A DNA stretch of 64,000 nucleotides. Source: JAJECS01 sp965243625. GTDB taxonomy: Bacteria > Chloroflexota > UBA11872. Both the position numbers and the translations under genes were made by a program. Position 1 is the stretch's first letter, and each line of letters begins with the position of its first letter. Under the pieces are notes generated by a model, which saw nothing but the letters and a program-made list of their open reading frames with translations, made no database searches and was not told where the DNA came from. The DNA is taken from positions 744,001-808,000 of the forward strand of contig CBDEVI010000002.1 of the NCBI GenBank assembly GCA_965243625.1, written 5' to 3'. Shown in pieces: positions 17,647 through 26,273 of this stretch.

Positions 17647-17701
17647 CCAGGCTGGCGGAATGGCCGGGATGGCTCGGCCGACGTCAACGAAGCCACTCGA
17701 A

Positions 17702-17725
17702 GGGCGCCGACGAATCGTGGCGCCC
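17702..17725. terminator. Hairpin in a convergent gap, possible bidirectional terminator
   Basis: GGGCGCC/GGCGCCC pair perfectly at the base, with ACGA/TCGT pairing above a single bulged G. It sits between two convergent genes, where a shared terminator is expected, but no T-run flanks it. Confidence 0.35.
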
Positions 17726-17770
17726 GGAGGCTGTGAGGCAACGACCGGGTTGGGGCCGGTTCAATCGGCG

Positions 17771-19318
17771 TTAATCCCAAATCGAGCGCATGGTCCACGC
17801 ATCGAGCGACTTGAGCAGGGCGTCGGCCCCTTGCGCGCGCATCGATACCCCAACGCTGTCGGCCCGCTGCGGATATACGCGAACCGCCGCGCATTGCCTG
17901 GAGTTGACGAACACCTCGACGACGCTGTGGTCAACGAAGACCCGCAGCTCGACGGGCTCGTCCGGCTCGATGTTGACCGGCGCCGTTTCCGGAGCCCGTG
18001 ATAGGACGTCCGCCGCCTCCGACGCGTACGACGTGTCAATGGTGACCAGGCTGAAGTGCCGCCCGGTGCCCAAGACGCGCTCGAAATGCCCACGGTTCTT
18101 GTAGAAGGCGATGCGGGTGAATTCCTCCTTGCCCGGCGAGCGCAGGACATTCAGCTCGACCATGGGTGCGTCCTGGGGATCGAGTAGGGCCAAGAGCTCG
18201 AGCGCCCGGCCTTGCACCGATTCGAGCATTCGCTCCACGTTTGCGGGCAGCCGGGTCGTCCCCAGGTGCGTGTGAGCGCCCCGCAGCGCCGCGAGCGCCG
18301 GCACCGGTTCCATGAACAGGTCGTCACCGTCGAGCGTTAGGCGCCGCGGCAGCGACATGATTTGGTTCCAACCCTCGGTTGGCTTGCCCTCGTTCATGTT
18401 GAAGATCGTGATGACGCCACCCCGGCCGTCCGGCGTGCCGGAGGGCGCGTGGATGCCGGCGGGCCGCATGGCGCCGAAATTGAATCGCCCGCCGTGGGTG
18501 ACCACGAACTTGTCCCGCGCCGTGTCGTAGTCCCCCAGCAAGTATTGGGCGCCGGTCATGTGGCTGGCGAAGAGCAGGATGTGCCGGTCGCCGATCGGCC
18601 AGAAATAGGGCACCGACCCGTCGTCGCCGACCAACGTGTAGCGGTCGTCCTCGACGAACGGGTGCAGGTATTCCCAATGCTCCAGGTCGGTGGAGCGAAA
18701 CAGGAAGTTCGCGCGGATCGGCTTGCCCGCGGGACCGCCGGGTCTGGCCCAACCGGAGAGGGAGTAGTAGACGCCGTCCTTCTTCCAGATGCATGGGTCG
18801 TAGACGGTGTATGGCAGCGGCGAGCCGTCGGGCGCGGCAATCGGAATCACCGCCCGGTTGGCAACCTTGGTCCAGTTGAGCAGCAGCGGATCGCTCGACG
18901 TGGCCACCATGTTGCCGACCTGCGTGCCGAAGTACATGGCGATGACCCGGTCGTCCTCCACCAGGGTCGAGCCGGAGAAGCACTTCTCTTCGGGGTCGGG
19001 ATAGATGCAGTAGGGGAGGTCGCACCAATGCACGAGGTCCCTCGACACGGCGTGGCCCCAATGCTGACGCGGATCTTCCGGCGGATAGGCCTGATAGAAG
19101 AGGTGCCAGTTGCCCTGCCAGAAGCACAGGCCGTTGGGATCGTTGAGCGTGGACTCTGGGTTGACATAATGATAGATCGGGCGATACGGGTCGTCTGCGA
19201 GCGCCGCCCGCGACGCCTGCAACCGGTGCATGAGCGGATTTGTGGCGAGCGCCGCTTCCTGGGCTTCGAGCGTGGTCGGGAAGGTGTACCTGGGTACGCG
19301 CGACCTGTAGTCGGGCAT
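17771..19318 (-). CDS. GH32-like beta-fructosidase-family protein with altered catalytic motifs
   Basis: A 515-residue cytoplasmic protein without a signal peptide, with the two-domain layout of GH32: an N-terminal five-bladed propeller and a C-terminal beta-sandwich whose RVFVDHSVVEVFVNSRQCA matches the family hallmark. The nucleophile motif is present as NDPNG (Asp60 in residues 59-63) and FSGS follows at 114-117. The RDP stabiliser motif appears as YDP (173-175). At the position of the acid/base motif ECP, before the PIGDRHILLF strand, the sequence reads SVP (Ser235), so the usual Glu is missing. It may use another residue, act on an unusual linkage, or be a binding protein. It sits inverted between the two propeller paralogues. 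Confidence 0.8.
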   Translation of the reverse strand: MPDYRSRVPRYTFPTTLEAQEAALATNPLMHRLQASRAALADDPYRPIYHYVNPESTLNDPNGLCFWQGNWHLFYQAYPPEDPRQHWGHAVSRDLVHWCDLPYCIYPDPEEKCFSGSTLVEDDRVIAMYFGTQVGNMVATSSDPLLLNWTKVANRAVIPIAAPDGSPLPYTVYDPCIWKKDGVYYSLSGWARPGGPAGKPIRANFLFRSTDLEHWEYLHPFVEDDRYTLVGDDGSVPYFWPIGDRHILLFASHMTGAQYLLGDYDTARDKFVVTHGGRFNFGAMRPAGIHAPSGTPDGRGGVITIFNMNEGKPTEGWNQIMSLPRRLTLDGDDLFMEPVPALAALRGAHTHLGTTRLPANVERMLESVQGRALELLALLDPQDAPMVELNVLRSPGKEEFTRIAFYKNRGHFERVLGTGRHFSLVTIDTSYASEAADVLSRAPETAPVNIEPDEPVELRVFVDHSVVEVFVNSRQCAAVRVYPQRADSVGVSMRAQGADALLKSLDAWTMRSIWD

Positions 19319-19517
19319 TGGCTGCTCGCGTGCCGTTCTCTAGGCGCCGGCCGGCCCCGGCACCTGGCGGCCACTATAGAAGGGCGCGCAATTCGCAAGG
19401 ACCGCCCGCGACGCCAGTTGCCGCGCGCGCCCGGCCGTGGAGCCTCATGTCGCTCTGCACCTTGGGTTGCCCGTCAAGGTGCTACGGTCGCAAGGTCTGA
19501 GTCACGGGAGCACACCC

Positions 19518-21083
19518 ATGGCTGACCTCGACTCGACCGAACTGCACATCCGAGACACGCCGCAGTATTTCTTCGACACCGGGATGATCGAGGAGATTCA
19601 GAACATCTCCCGGACGGTACATACGCCGGAGATGTACGAGGGCAACCCGATCCTGGTCCAGGACAAACCGTGGGAGCACCACGTCAACATGCATGCCGAC
19701 GACTACAAGGTCTGGCGTGATGACGACGGCGTCTTTCACCTCCTCTACTCCGACTTCGACATCGACCAGGAGAAGGCCGCCCGCACCGGCGGCACCCTGA
19801 TCGACTACGACATCTCCCGCTTTCGAGTCTGCTACGCGCGCTCGGAAGACGGCTACACGTGGGTGAAGCCGCCGATGGGGATCGTGCACGAGGACGGGCA
19901 CGACACCAACATCGTGCTGGGCGACCGTACGCACGGGAATGTCTGGGGACTGGCGCCGCTGGACGACCCGCTGGAGACGGATCCGGCGCGTCGCTACAAG
20001 GCGATCTATGAGATCGGGCCGCCGGGATTTCGGGTGGCGGACGAGCTGCCCGGGGCGAACGTGCGGCGCGCGTATTCCGCCGACAGCATCCACTGGACGA
20101 CCTATGACGAGCCGCACGTGTTCGAGGGCCTGGGCGCGAAGCAGGGCGACAGCATCTATCCCTTCTTCGACCCCGAGACGCGCACCTACAACATCCTGAC
20201 GCGGCACCCGTGGATGGAAATGGCGCCGCGGCCGCGGGTGGGGCTGGTGGAGAAGGCCATCGCCGGCGGCTCGACCACGGACCCGGCGCACGGATTGTCG
20301 AACCGGCGCGGCATGCGCCGCATCTTCCAGGCGCAGAGCCGGGACTTCCAGCACTGGAGCGAGCCGCGGCTGGCGCTGGCGCCGGACCCGGAGCTGGACA
20401 ACCTGGACGACTCGTTCTACAGCATGCGGCCCTATCGGCTGGGGAGCCACTGGGTAGCGTTCCTGGGCGTGCTCGCCATGACGGAATACAAGCTGCATCC
20501 GCAGCTGGCCTTCAGCCGGGACGCGCGCAACTGGGACCGCCTGCGTCCGACCCACACGTGGATTCCCGGCGGCGGCCCCGGCTCGTTCGACGAGCTGGTT
20601 GTGGCGGCGCCGCACATGGTGGACGTGGGTGATGAGTCGTGGTTCTACTACGGAGGCGCCGGCGCCAAGTCGCCGCAGCAGCGCAATCCCTACGGGTTAG
20701 GGCTGGGCAAGCTGCGGCGGCATGGCTTCGTGTCGGTCGGGACGAACGACAAGCACGTGGGCATGCTGCTGACGGAGGCGTTCATCGCCCCGGGCGACCG
20801 GCTGGTGATCAACGCGTCCTGCGGGCCGGACGGCTACATCAAGGTGGAGGCGTCGGACGTGACCTACCGGGTGATGGAGGGTCGGTCCGCGGACGACTGC
20901 GACGTGTTCACGGGAGACTCGATTTCCCACGTCGTGACCTGGGGCGGGGACGCGACGCTGCCGCTGCCAGAGGGGATCGACTCGGGGACGGTGTATTCGA
21001 CCTTCATCCCGCACCGCCACCTGCGGTTCTACATGCACGACGCGCAGCTCTACTCGTTTCAGATCACCAGCGCGGACGGCTGA
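19518..21083 (+). CDS. Five-bladed beta-propeller glycoside-hydrolase-like protein, copy 2
   Basis: A second 521-residue copy, aligning without gaps to the gene at 16081; I count about 48 differences (roughly 91% identity). The ATG is chosen because it matches copy 1 and has GGGAG 7 bases upstream; the longer frame adds 27 unrelated residues. Differences cluster in the middle third (around WVAFLGVLAMTEYKLHPQLAFS and the GAKSPQQRNPYGLG loop), while the C-terminal 130 residues are almost unchanged, suggesting altered substrate contacts rather than decay. No disruption is seen. Role as for copy 1: probable carbohydrate-active enzyme of an unassigned propeller family. Confidence 0.65.
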   Translation: MADLDSTELHIRDTPQYFFDTGMIEEIQNISRTVHTPEMYEGNPILVQDKPWEHHVNMHADDYKVWRDDDGVFHLLYSDFDIDQEKAARTGGTLIDYDISRFRVCYARSEDGYTWVKPPMGIVHEDGHDTNIVLGDRTHGNVWGLAPLDDPLETDPARRYKAIYEIGPPGFRVADELPGANVRRAYSADSIHWTTYDEPHVFEGLGAKQGDSIYPFFDPETRTYNILTRHPWMEMAPRPRVGLVEKAIAGGSTTDPAHGLSNRRGMRRIFQAQSRDFQHWSEPRLALAPDPELDNLDDSFYSMRPYRLGSHWVAFLGVLAMTEYKLHPQLAFSRDARNWDRLRPTHTWIPGGGPGSFDELVVAAPHMVDVGDESWFYYGGAGAKSPQQRNPYGLGLGKLRRHGFVSVGTNDKHVGMLLTEAFIAPGDRLVINASCGPDGYIKVEASDVTYRVMEGRSADDCDVFTGDSISHVVTWGGDATLPLPEGIDSGTVYSTFIPHRHLRFYMHDAQLYSFQITSADG

Positions 21084-21104
21084 GCCGCCTCCCTTGGCGA
21101 AACC

Positions 21105-21710
21105 GTGACCAGCGAGCGGTTCGTCTGGATCGCCTGGGGGTTTGTGGCGGCGGCGATCGCGGCGCTGCTGACGTTTGGCGTGCGGTCGGCCGGCTGGGTC
21201 GTGCCCATCTTCCTGATCGTGGCCGGGCTGGTGGGGATGATCCTGGCCGTGGGTGTGGCGAGGCGCTTGCGAGCCTCCTGGCCGCTGCACGTGGCGACGG
21301 GCCTCTTGGGCGCGGCGCTGGGTCTGGCGCTGCCGCTGGCATTCTTCGTGACTATCGACACCGACCACCCGGAGCGCACCATCTGGGGGCGCGGCTGGTA
21401 CCAGAACATCTTCGGGTCGCGGTCCGAGTACATCGTGACGGCCAAGCGCATCCACGCCGACGATGAGGACCTGGGGTGCGTGAGCTATCGGATATCCGCC
21501 GACGAGGAATCGGAGACCTGTTTCCGTCTGCAAGAAGACCTGGCGGGATACGCCGACAACGAGCCGCTACCCACGGATTTCCTCTCGTGCCATGGCTGGT
21601 CGCGGGGCGTCTACCTGGGTTCGGTCTTGCGACGGCGAAGCACATTCGACGCGATCAATGTGGGAGATTCCCTTCCCGACTGCTGGCGGCAGGGCATTGC
21701 CAGTCGCTAG
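21105..21710 (+). CDS. Small membrane protein of unknown function
   Basis: A 201-residue protein starting at GTG, 21 bases after the preceding gene. Three hydrophobic helices fill the first half (about residues 7-24, 30-48 and 62-83), followed by a polar C-terminal domain of about 115 residues with four cysteines (in LGCVSYR, ETCFRL, LSCHGW and PDCWRQ), which could form disulfides if extracytoplasmic. I recognise no family. Its position between a propeller gene and an enolase-superfamily gene does not reveal a role. The start is weakly supported because no strong ribosome site is visible. Confidence 0.6.
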   Translation: MTSERFVWIAWGFVAAAIAALLTFGVRSAGWVVPIFLIVAGLVGMILAVGVARRLRASWPLHVATGLLGAALGLALPLAFFVTIDTDHPERTIWGRGWYQNIFGSRSEYIVTAKRIHADDEDLGCVSYRISADEESETCFRLQEDLAGYADNEPLPTDFLSCHGWSRGVYLGSVLRRRSTFDAINVGDSLPDCWRQGIASR

Positions 21711-21774
21711 GTCTGGGTCTGGTTTGCAGCGGCCTGGGCGCGGCGCCGCCGGGCGATAGGAGAGCGAGTTCGCC

Positions 21775-22956
21775 ATGACCATCACCGACGTGAAGACCTA
21801 TCTGCCGTGGGGCGGGCCTCGGGCGGAGACCATCGTGAAGGTCGAGACCGATGCGGGCCTCGTGGGGTGGGGTTGCTCCGGCATGTCGGCGCGCGAGTGG
21901 GCGGTGGAGGGCGCCGTGCGGCACTACCGCGACTTCCTGATCGGGCGCGATCCGATGCAGATCGGCGCCCTGTGGCAGGAGCTCTACCGCAGCCAGTATT
22001 TCGAGGGCGGGCGGGTGCTCACCGCGGCGATCTCGGCCATCGACATCGCCCTCTACGACCTCAAGGGCAAGGCGCTTGGGGTGCCGGTCTATGAGCTGCT
22101 GGGCGGAAAGCATCGCGAGTTTGTTCCCGGCTTCGCGACCGCGCACGCGCCGTATGGCCCCGAGCTGGTCGATGACGTCTTGCACCTGCACGGGGAAGGT
22201 TGGCCGGCCATCCGGTTGGGCCTGGGTACCGCCGATGCCGGTGAGGATGGGCGACTTTTCGAGCCGCGCGAGTCGATTGCGCTGACCGCGGAATGGGTGA
22301 TCCGTGTGCGCGAAGCCCTCGGCCAGGCGCCGGTGCTGGGCATCGACTATCACCACCGACTGACGGTGGCCGAAGCGGCGTCGTTCTGCCAGCGGCTGCC
22401 ACGCGCCGCCCTCGACTTTCTCGAAGAGCCGATTCGCGACCAGACGCCCGAGGCCTATGAAACCCTGCGTTCGATGACCGAAGTGCCGTTCGCGATCGGC
22501 GAGGAGTTCGAGAGCAAGTGGCAAGCGCTGCCGTATATCGAGCGCGGGCTGGCGAACTTCATGCGCATCGACATCTGCAATGTCGGCGGATTCACCGAAG
22601 CGATGAAGGTCGCCGCCTGGTGCGAGGCGCACTACATCGACCTCATGCCGCACAACCCGGTCGGCCCGCTGTGCACGGCCGCGTCGGTGCACTTCCTGGC
22701 GGCCATTCCCAACTGCGCCTGGCTGGAGGTGCGCACCCCGCCGCGCGGGGGCGGGGGCGACGACAACTCCGACACGACGCCCGAGCGGCGTGCGATCTAT
22801 CCCAAGCAGGTCGAGCTGGACGGGATCTGGTATCCGCTGCCCACCGAGCCGGGATTGGGCATCGAGGTCGACGAGGACATTGCCGCGAACCAGGAGCTTC
22901 GTCCCTGGAATTCGACGCTGCTCCACCGCCGCGACGGGTCGTATACGAACTTCTAG
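21775..22956 (+). CDS. Enolase-superfamily sugar-acid dehydratase (mandelate racemase/GalD subgroup)
   Basis: A 393-residue TIM-barrel enzyme that abstracts the proton alpha to a carboxylate using Mg2+. The metal ligands appear as Asp191 (GIDYHH), Glu217 (FLEEPI) and Glu243 (AIGEEFE), with His193 in a D-x-H motif and His293 in MPHNPVGP. These five residues have the same spacing as the active site of D-galactonate dehydratase (Asp183, His185, Glu209, Glu235, His285 in the E. coli enzyme), placing it in the GalD-like subgroup rather than among racemases with KxK catalysis. The substrate is probably an aldonate or uronate-derived acid, but galactonate itself is not proven. AGGAGAG precedes the ATG by 10 bases. 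Confidence 0.88.
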   Translation: MTITDVKTYLPWGGPRAETIVKVETDAGLVGWGCSGMSAREWAVEGAVRHYRDFLIGRDPMQIGALWQELYRSQYFEGGRVLTAAISAIDIALYDLKGKALGVPVYELLGGKHREFVPGFATAHAPYGPELVDDVLHLHGEGWPAIRLGLGTADAGEDGRLFEPRESIALTAEWVIRVREALGQAPVLGIDYHHRLTVAEAASFCQRLPRAALDFLEEPIRDQTPEAYETLRSMTEVPFAIGEEFESKWQALPYIERGLANFMRIDICNVGGFTEAMKVAAWCEAHYIDLMPHNPVGPLCTAASVHFLAAIPNCAWLEVRTPPRGGGGDDNSDTTPERRAIYPKQVELDGIWYPLPTEPGLGIEVDEDIAANQELRPWNSTLLHRRDGSYTNF

Positions 22957-23010
22957 CCCGGCGGGCGCTCGGGGAGACTCTTGCGAGACCCCTCAATCCT
23001 TCCCGCGAAG

Positions 23011-23108
23011 GGAGACCCTTGCAAAACACGGCCGAGCTTGAGGATGACCGGGCGAACCCCGTACGCACCCAGGATCAAAGAAGGGTGGATTCCCGCCTTC
23101 GCGGGAAT
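23011..23108. repeat. Composite repeat, copy 2, with 20-bp palindrome at its end
   Basis: Same block order as 11697-11794: GAGACCCTTGCAAAAC, then CTTGAGGATGACCGGGCG + AACCC, then GGGTGG and the perfect palindrome ATTCCCGC-CTTC-GCGGGAAT at 23089-23108. A truncated second palindrome end (CTTCGCGGGAATGACG) follows around 23136-23151. It lies in a convergent gap. Confidence 0.75.
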
Positions 23109-23189
23109 GACGGAGGGGGTGCGCAAGGGGCTCCCTTCGCGGGAATGACGTAAGGGCTAGGAAGCGGTCTCCGCTACAGGAGTCGGCGG

Positions 23190-24161
23190 CTAGACGGACG
23201 CGCGGACGAGGCGGACGCGTGGGTCGATGTAGGTGTAGAGGATGTCGACGACGAGGTTCATGCCCGCGTAGAGGAGCGCGGCGAGCATCACCAGTCCCTG
23301 AACGACTGGGTAGTCGCGCTGGGTGATGGCGGAGATTAGCTGGAGCCCGAGTCCCTGCCGGGTGAAGACCGACTCGATGATGACCGTGCCGGTGAGCAGG
23401 CCGCCGAAGGCGAGGCCGGCGACTGTGACCACCGGGATCAGCGCGTTACGCAGGGCGTGCAGCCAGATGACGGCGCGCTCGCGCAGACCCTTGGCGCGCG
23501 CGGTGCGGATGTAGTCACGCGACAGCACGTCGAGCATGGAGGACCGCATCAGCCGGGCCAGGATGGCCGACGCCGCCGTGCCGAGCGTGATCCCCGGCAA
23601 GATGAGCTCCTTGCCGTGGCCGTTGGAGATCGCCGGCAGCCACCCGAGCGCGACGCTGAAGATCATGACCAGGATGACGCCGAGGAAAAAGCTCGGGATG
23701 GATACGCCGAAGACCGCGAAGCTCTGCGAGGCGTAGTCGATCCACGTGTGGTGGCGAATCGCGGAGATCACGCCGGCGCCAATGCCAATGAACAGCGCGA
23801 GGCCCATCCCGGCCAAGGTGAGCTGAATCGTGGCCGGCCAGTGGTCCCCGATGATCTCGTTGATCGGACGCTGCGACCGAATCGACTTGCCGAAGTCGAA
23901 CCGAATGAAGTCCCAGAGGTAGATGAAGAACTGGTGGACGATGTGCTTGTCTAGATTGAATTCCCTGCGCAGCGCGTCGTAGGCGCTCTGTTGCGAGGGC
24001 GTGACGACGAACGACACGGTGCCTGACGGGTCCTGGCCGCCGAGATAGAACAGATCAACCGGGTCGCCCGGGATCAGGCGCAGGAGGATGAACGTCGTCA
24101 CCAACACTCCCAACACGACGGGAATCGTGTAGAGGACGCGTCGGATGATGTAGCCACCCAT
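23190..24161 (-). CDS. Opp/Dpp-type ABC importer permease, B subunit (cassette 2)
   Basis: An inner-membrane permease of 323 residues starting MGGYIIRRVLYTIPVVLGVLVTTFILLRLIPGDP, with coupling loop DYIRTARAKGLRERAVIWLHALRNALIP and C-terminal DILYTYIDPRVRL. It is closely related to the B permease at 15024 (the loop is essentially identical), so the cassettes are paralogous. It is the last gene of the minus-strand order C permease - binding protein - B permease. The gap to the binding-protein gene is only 52 bases and, unlike the other cassettes, contains no strong hairpin. No ATPase gene is adjacent. Confidence 0.92.
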   Translation of the reverse strand: MGGYIIRRVLYTIPVVLGVLVTTFILLRLIPGDPVDLFYLGGQDPSGTVSFVVTPSQQSAYDALRREFNLDKHIVHQFFIYLWDFIRFDFGKSIRSQRPINEIIGDHWPATIQLTLAGMGLALFIGIGAGVISAIRHHTWIDYASQSFAVFGVSIPSFFLGVILVMIFSVALGWLPAISNGHGKELILPGITLGTAASAILARLMRSSMLDVLSRDYIRTARAKGLRERAVIWLHALRNALIPVVTVAGLAFGGLLTGTVIIESVFTRQGLGLQLISAITQRDYPVVQGLVMLAALLYAGMNLVVDILYTYIDPRVRLVRASV

Positions 24162-24213
24162 GCCTGCGCCTGATCCCTTTAGCTACCCAGTTGCGTGCGC
24201 CAAGTCCTTTCGG

Positions 24214-26193
24214 CTAGCCGACCCGCTTGTCGTACCAGTCGCTCCAGATCGGCAACGCGAAGTTCCCGACGTAGAGGTTCCCGCCGACGATGTCGGTGTT
24301 GGCGATCCAGCTGAGGAACTCGGTGACGAACGGAATCATCAGGGCGTTGTCCATGATGATGTGGCTCGCCCGCTGCCACAGCTCGATCCGCTTGGCCTCG
24401 TCGAACTCGACCCGGGCGCCGTCGAGCAGCTCATCAAGCTCCACGCCTGGCGTGGCCTCTCCGGGCGGGTCCGTGTACATCCAGCGCGAGTAGGCGCGCC
24501 CCGGCAGCCCGTAGACGGACGTGTGGAAGCGGTCCCACAGCACGTCGCCGTCCGGTCCGCCGACACCCACGTACGCCGCGTGGAAGGCGCCGTTCTGCAT
24601 CTGCTCGTTGAACGTGCTGCCTTCCATCTTCGGAATCTGCACCGAGATGCCGAGGGACTTCTCGACGTCGAGCTTGAACAGCTCGCGCACCGGGAAGCCG
24701 GTGTCCGGGAACACGATCTCGAGCAGCTCGCCGTCCGAGTTGTAGCGGAAGCCGTCGTCGCCCAGCGTCCAGCCGGCGGCGTCGAGCCGCGCCTGCGCCT
24801 TCTGCACGTCGAAGGTGTAGAGGTTGTTGACCTCCGGGTTGTAGCCCTTGACCGCCTCCGACGTGAGGCAGTTGCTGACGACTACCGGCGGAACGCCGCC
24901 GTTGGCGCGCACGGTGACCGTGCGCCGGTCGATGCCTTCGATCATCGCGCGGCGGACCTCGACGTCGTCCGTCGGGAACAGCTGCGTGTTGATCGGCATG
25001 TACTGCGGCATGCCCTCGTTCAGGATGCCCAGCACTCGGAAGCTCGGGTTCGTCGAGATGCGCTGCACGTGCGGGAACACGAAGTGGAGCAGGAAGCTGA
25101 CCTCGCCCGCCTCCATCGCGTTGATCCGCGCCGTGCTGTCGTTCGACAGGACCTTGCCGACGGCTCGATCCGCGTATGCCGGACCCTGGTTCGCGGAATA
25201 CCAGGGGGCCCAGGCGTACTTGTCGAACCGCGTACCGACGAGCTCGACGTTGTCGGTCCAGCTCTCGAACTTGAAGGGACCGGTCCCGATCGGGTTGAAG
25301 TCGAAGTCATCGCCCATTTCCTTGGCCACCAACGGCCACGGCCGATAGCCGCGGGTGAGTGGCTTGTGGAAAAGCGCGTTCGGGATCTTGGTGAAGAAGT
25401 CGACGGTGAAGTCGTCGACCTTCTCGACCTTGTTGAGCTCGTTGGCGAATCCGACGATGCCGCCGCGCACGATGCTCTCGTCGAAGATTTCTTCGAAGTT
25501 CGAGATCACGGTGTCGGCGTTGAACGGCTCGTCGTTGTGGAAGACCACGTCGTTGCGCAGGCGAATGCGCCACTGCGTGCGGTCGTCCTGAACCTCGGAG
25601 CCCGCGGCCAGGAGCGGGGCAAAGTCATTGCCCGCGCCAAGCACGTAGAGCGGCTCGTGGATCATGTTGCCGATCTCAACCGACGCTCGGCTGGCCGCGC
25701 GCAGCGGGTGATAGCTGTTGGCGTTGCCGAACGTCGGGTAGCTCACCTCGCCGCCGACGGTTGGGTTGTAGGGGCCCAGCGGAATGACGTCGGGGTAGCT
25801 GAAGATGTTGATGCCGGGCACCAATTCCTTGGCGCGCTCGACCAGCTTCTCCTCGACGACGACCTTCTCGACGAAGACCTCTTTGATGACTTCCTTCTCG
25901 ACGACCTTTTCGACCTCGACCTCTTTGATCGTCTCGACGGGCACTTCCTTGATGGTTTCGACCGGGACTTCCTTGACGACGACCCGCTCGACCTCGACTT
26001 CCTTGGTGACCGGGACTTCGACCGGAACTTCCTTGATCACCTCTTTGACTTCGGTGACCGTGACCGTGACCGTCTTCTCGACGACCTCGGCTTCGCCGCA
26101 CGCGGCAAGCGCGGCCGCGCCGACGCCGCCGGCCAAGGCGGCCAACCCCCCGCGCATGACCTTGCGCCGAGTTACCAAACCCTTACTCCCCAT
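24214..26193 (-). CDS. Family 5 ABC-importer substrate-binding lipoprotein with repeat stalk (cassette 2)
   Basis: A 659-residue binding protein. The chosen ATG has GGGGAGG about 7 bases upstream and gives MGSKGLVTRRKVMRGG, a twin-arginine-type lipoprotein signal ending in LAAC (Cys32), exactly the position seen in the other two paralogues. Residues 36-119 form the KEV-rich stalk, less regular than in cassette 1, with KEVPVETI copies. The SBP_bac_5 domain follows, with VGGEVSYPTFGN, IRLRNDVVFHNDEPFNAD and PIGTGPFKFESW. The closest relative here is the cassette 3 protein, sharing KTVTVTVTEVKEV at the stalk start. Ligand unknown. Confidence 0.9.
   Translation of the reverse strand: MGSKGLVTRRKVMRGGLAALAGGVGAAALAACGEAEVVEKTVTVTVTEVKEVIKEVPVEVPVTKEVEVERVVVKEVPVETIKEVPVETIKEVEVEKVVEKEVIKEVFVEKVVVEEKLVERAKELVPGINIFSYPDVIPLGPYNPTVGGEVSYPTFGNANSYHPLRAASRASVEIGNMIHEPLYVLGAGNDFAPLLAAGSEVQDDRTQWRIRLRNDVVFHNDEPFNADTVISNFEEIFDESIVRGGIVGFANELNKVEKVDDFTVDFFTKIPNALFHKPLTRGYRPWPLVAKEMGDDFDFNPIGTGPFKFESWTDNVELVGTRFDKYAWAPWYSANQGPAYADRAVGKVLSNDSTARINAMEAGEVSFLLHFVFPHVQRISTNPSFRVLGILNEGMPQYMPINTQLFPTDDVEVRRAMIEGIDRRTVTVRANGGVPPVVVSNCLTSEAVKGYNPEVNNLYTFDVQKAQARLDAAGWTLGDDGFRYNSDGELLEIVFPDTGFPVRELFKLDVEKSLGISVQIPKMEGSTFNEQMQNGAFHAAYVGVGGPDGDVLWDRFHTSVYGLPGRAYSRWMYTDPPGEATPGVELDELLDGARVEFDEAKRIELWQRASHIIMDNALMIPFVTEFLSWIANTDIVGGNLYVGNFALPIWSDWYDKRVG
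25837..26088 (-). repeat. KEV-rich coding repeats for the stalk (cassette 2)
   Basis: The coding region for residues 36-119 contains repeated GTCGAGACCATCAAGGAAGT-type units. Copies are partly 14 residues and partly shorter (KEVPVETI twice in direct succession), showing unit loss or gain relative to the regular array of cassette 1. Confidence 0.7.
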
Positions 26194-26273
26194 CGGACAC
26201 CTCCCCTGTGCACGACACGTCAACTACCGGCTGGAATTGTGATTTAGGAACAAATGTTTTCGGTGGCCGCATT

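Noticed and set aside
24160..26247. A 695-residue plus-strand frame opposite the cassette 2 binding-protein gene
   Set aside because: Antisense shadow; its LDLDLFD-type repeats are just the reverse complement of the KEV stalk repeats.
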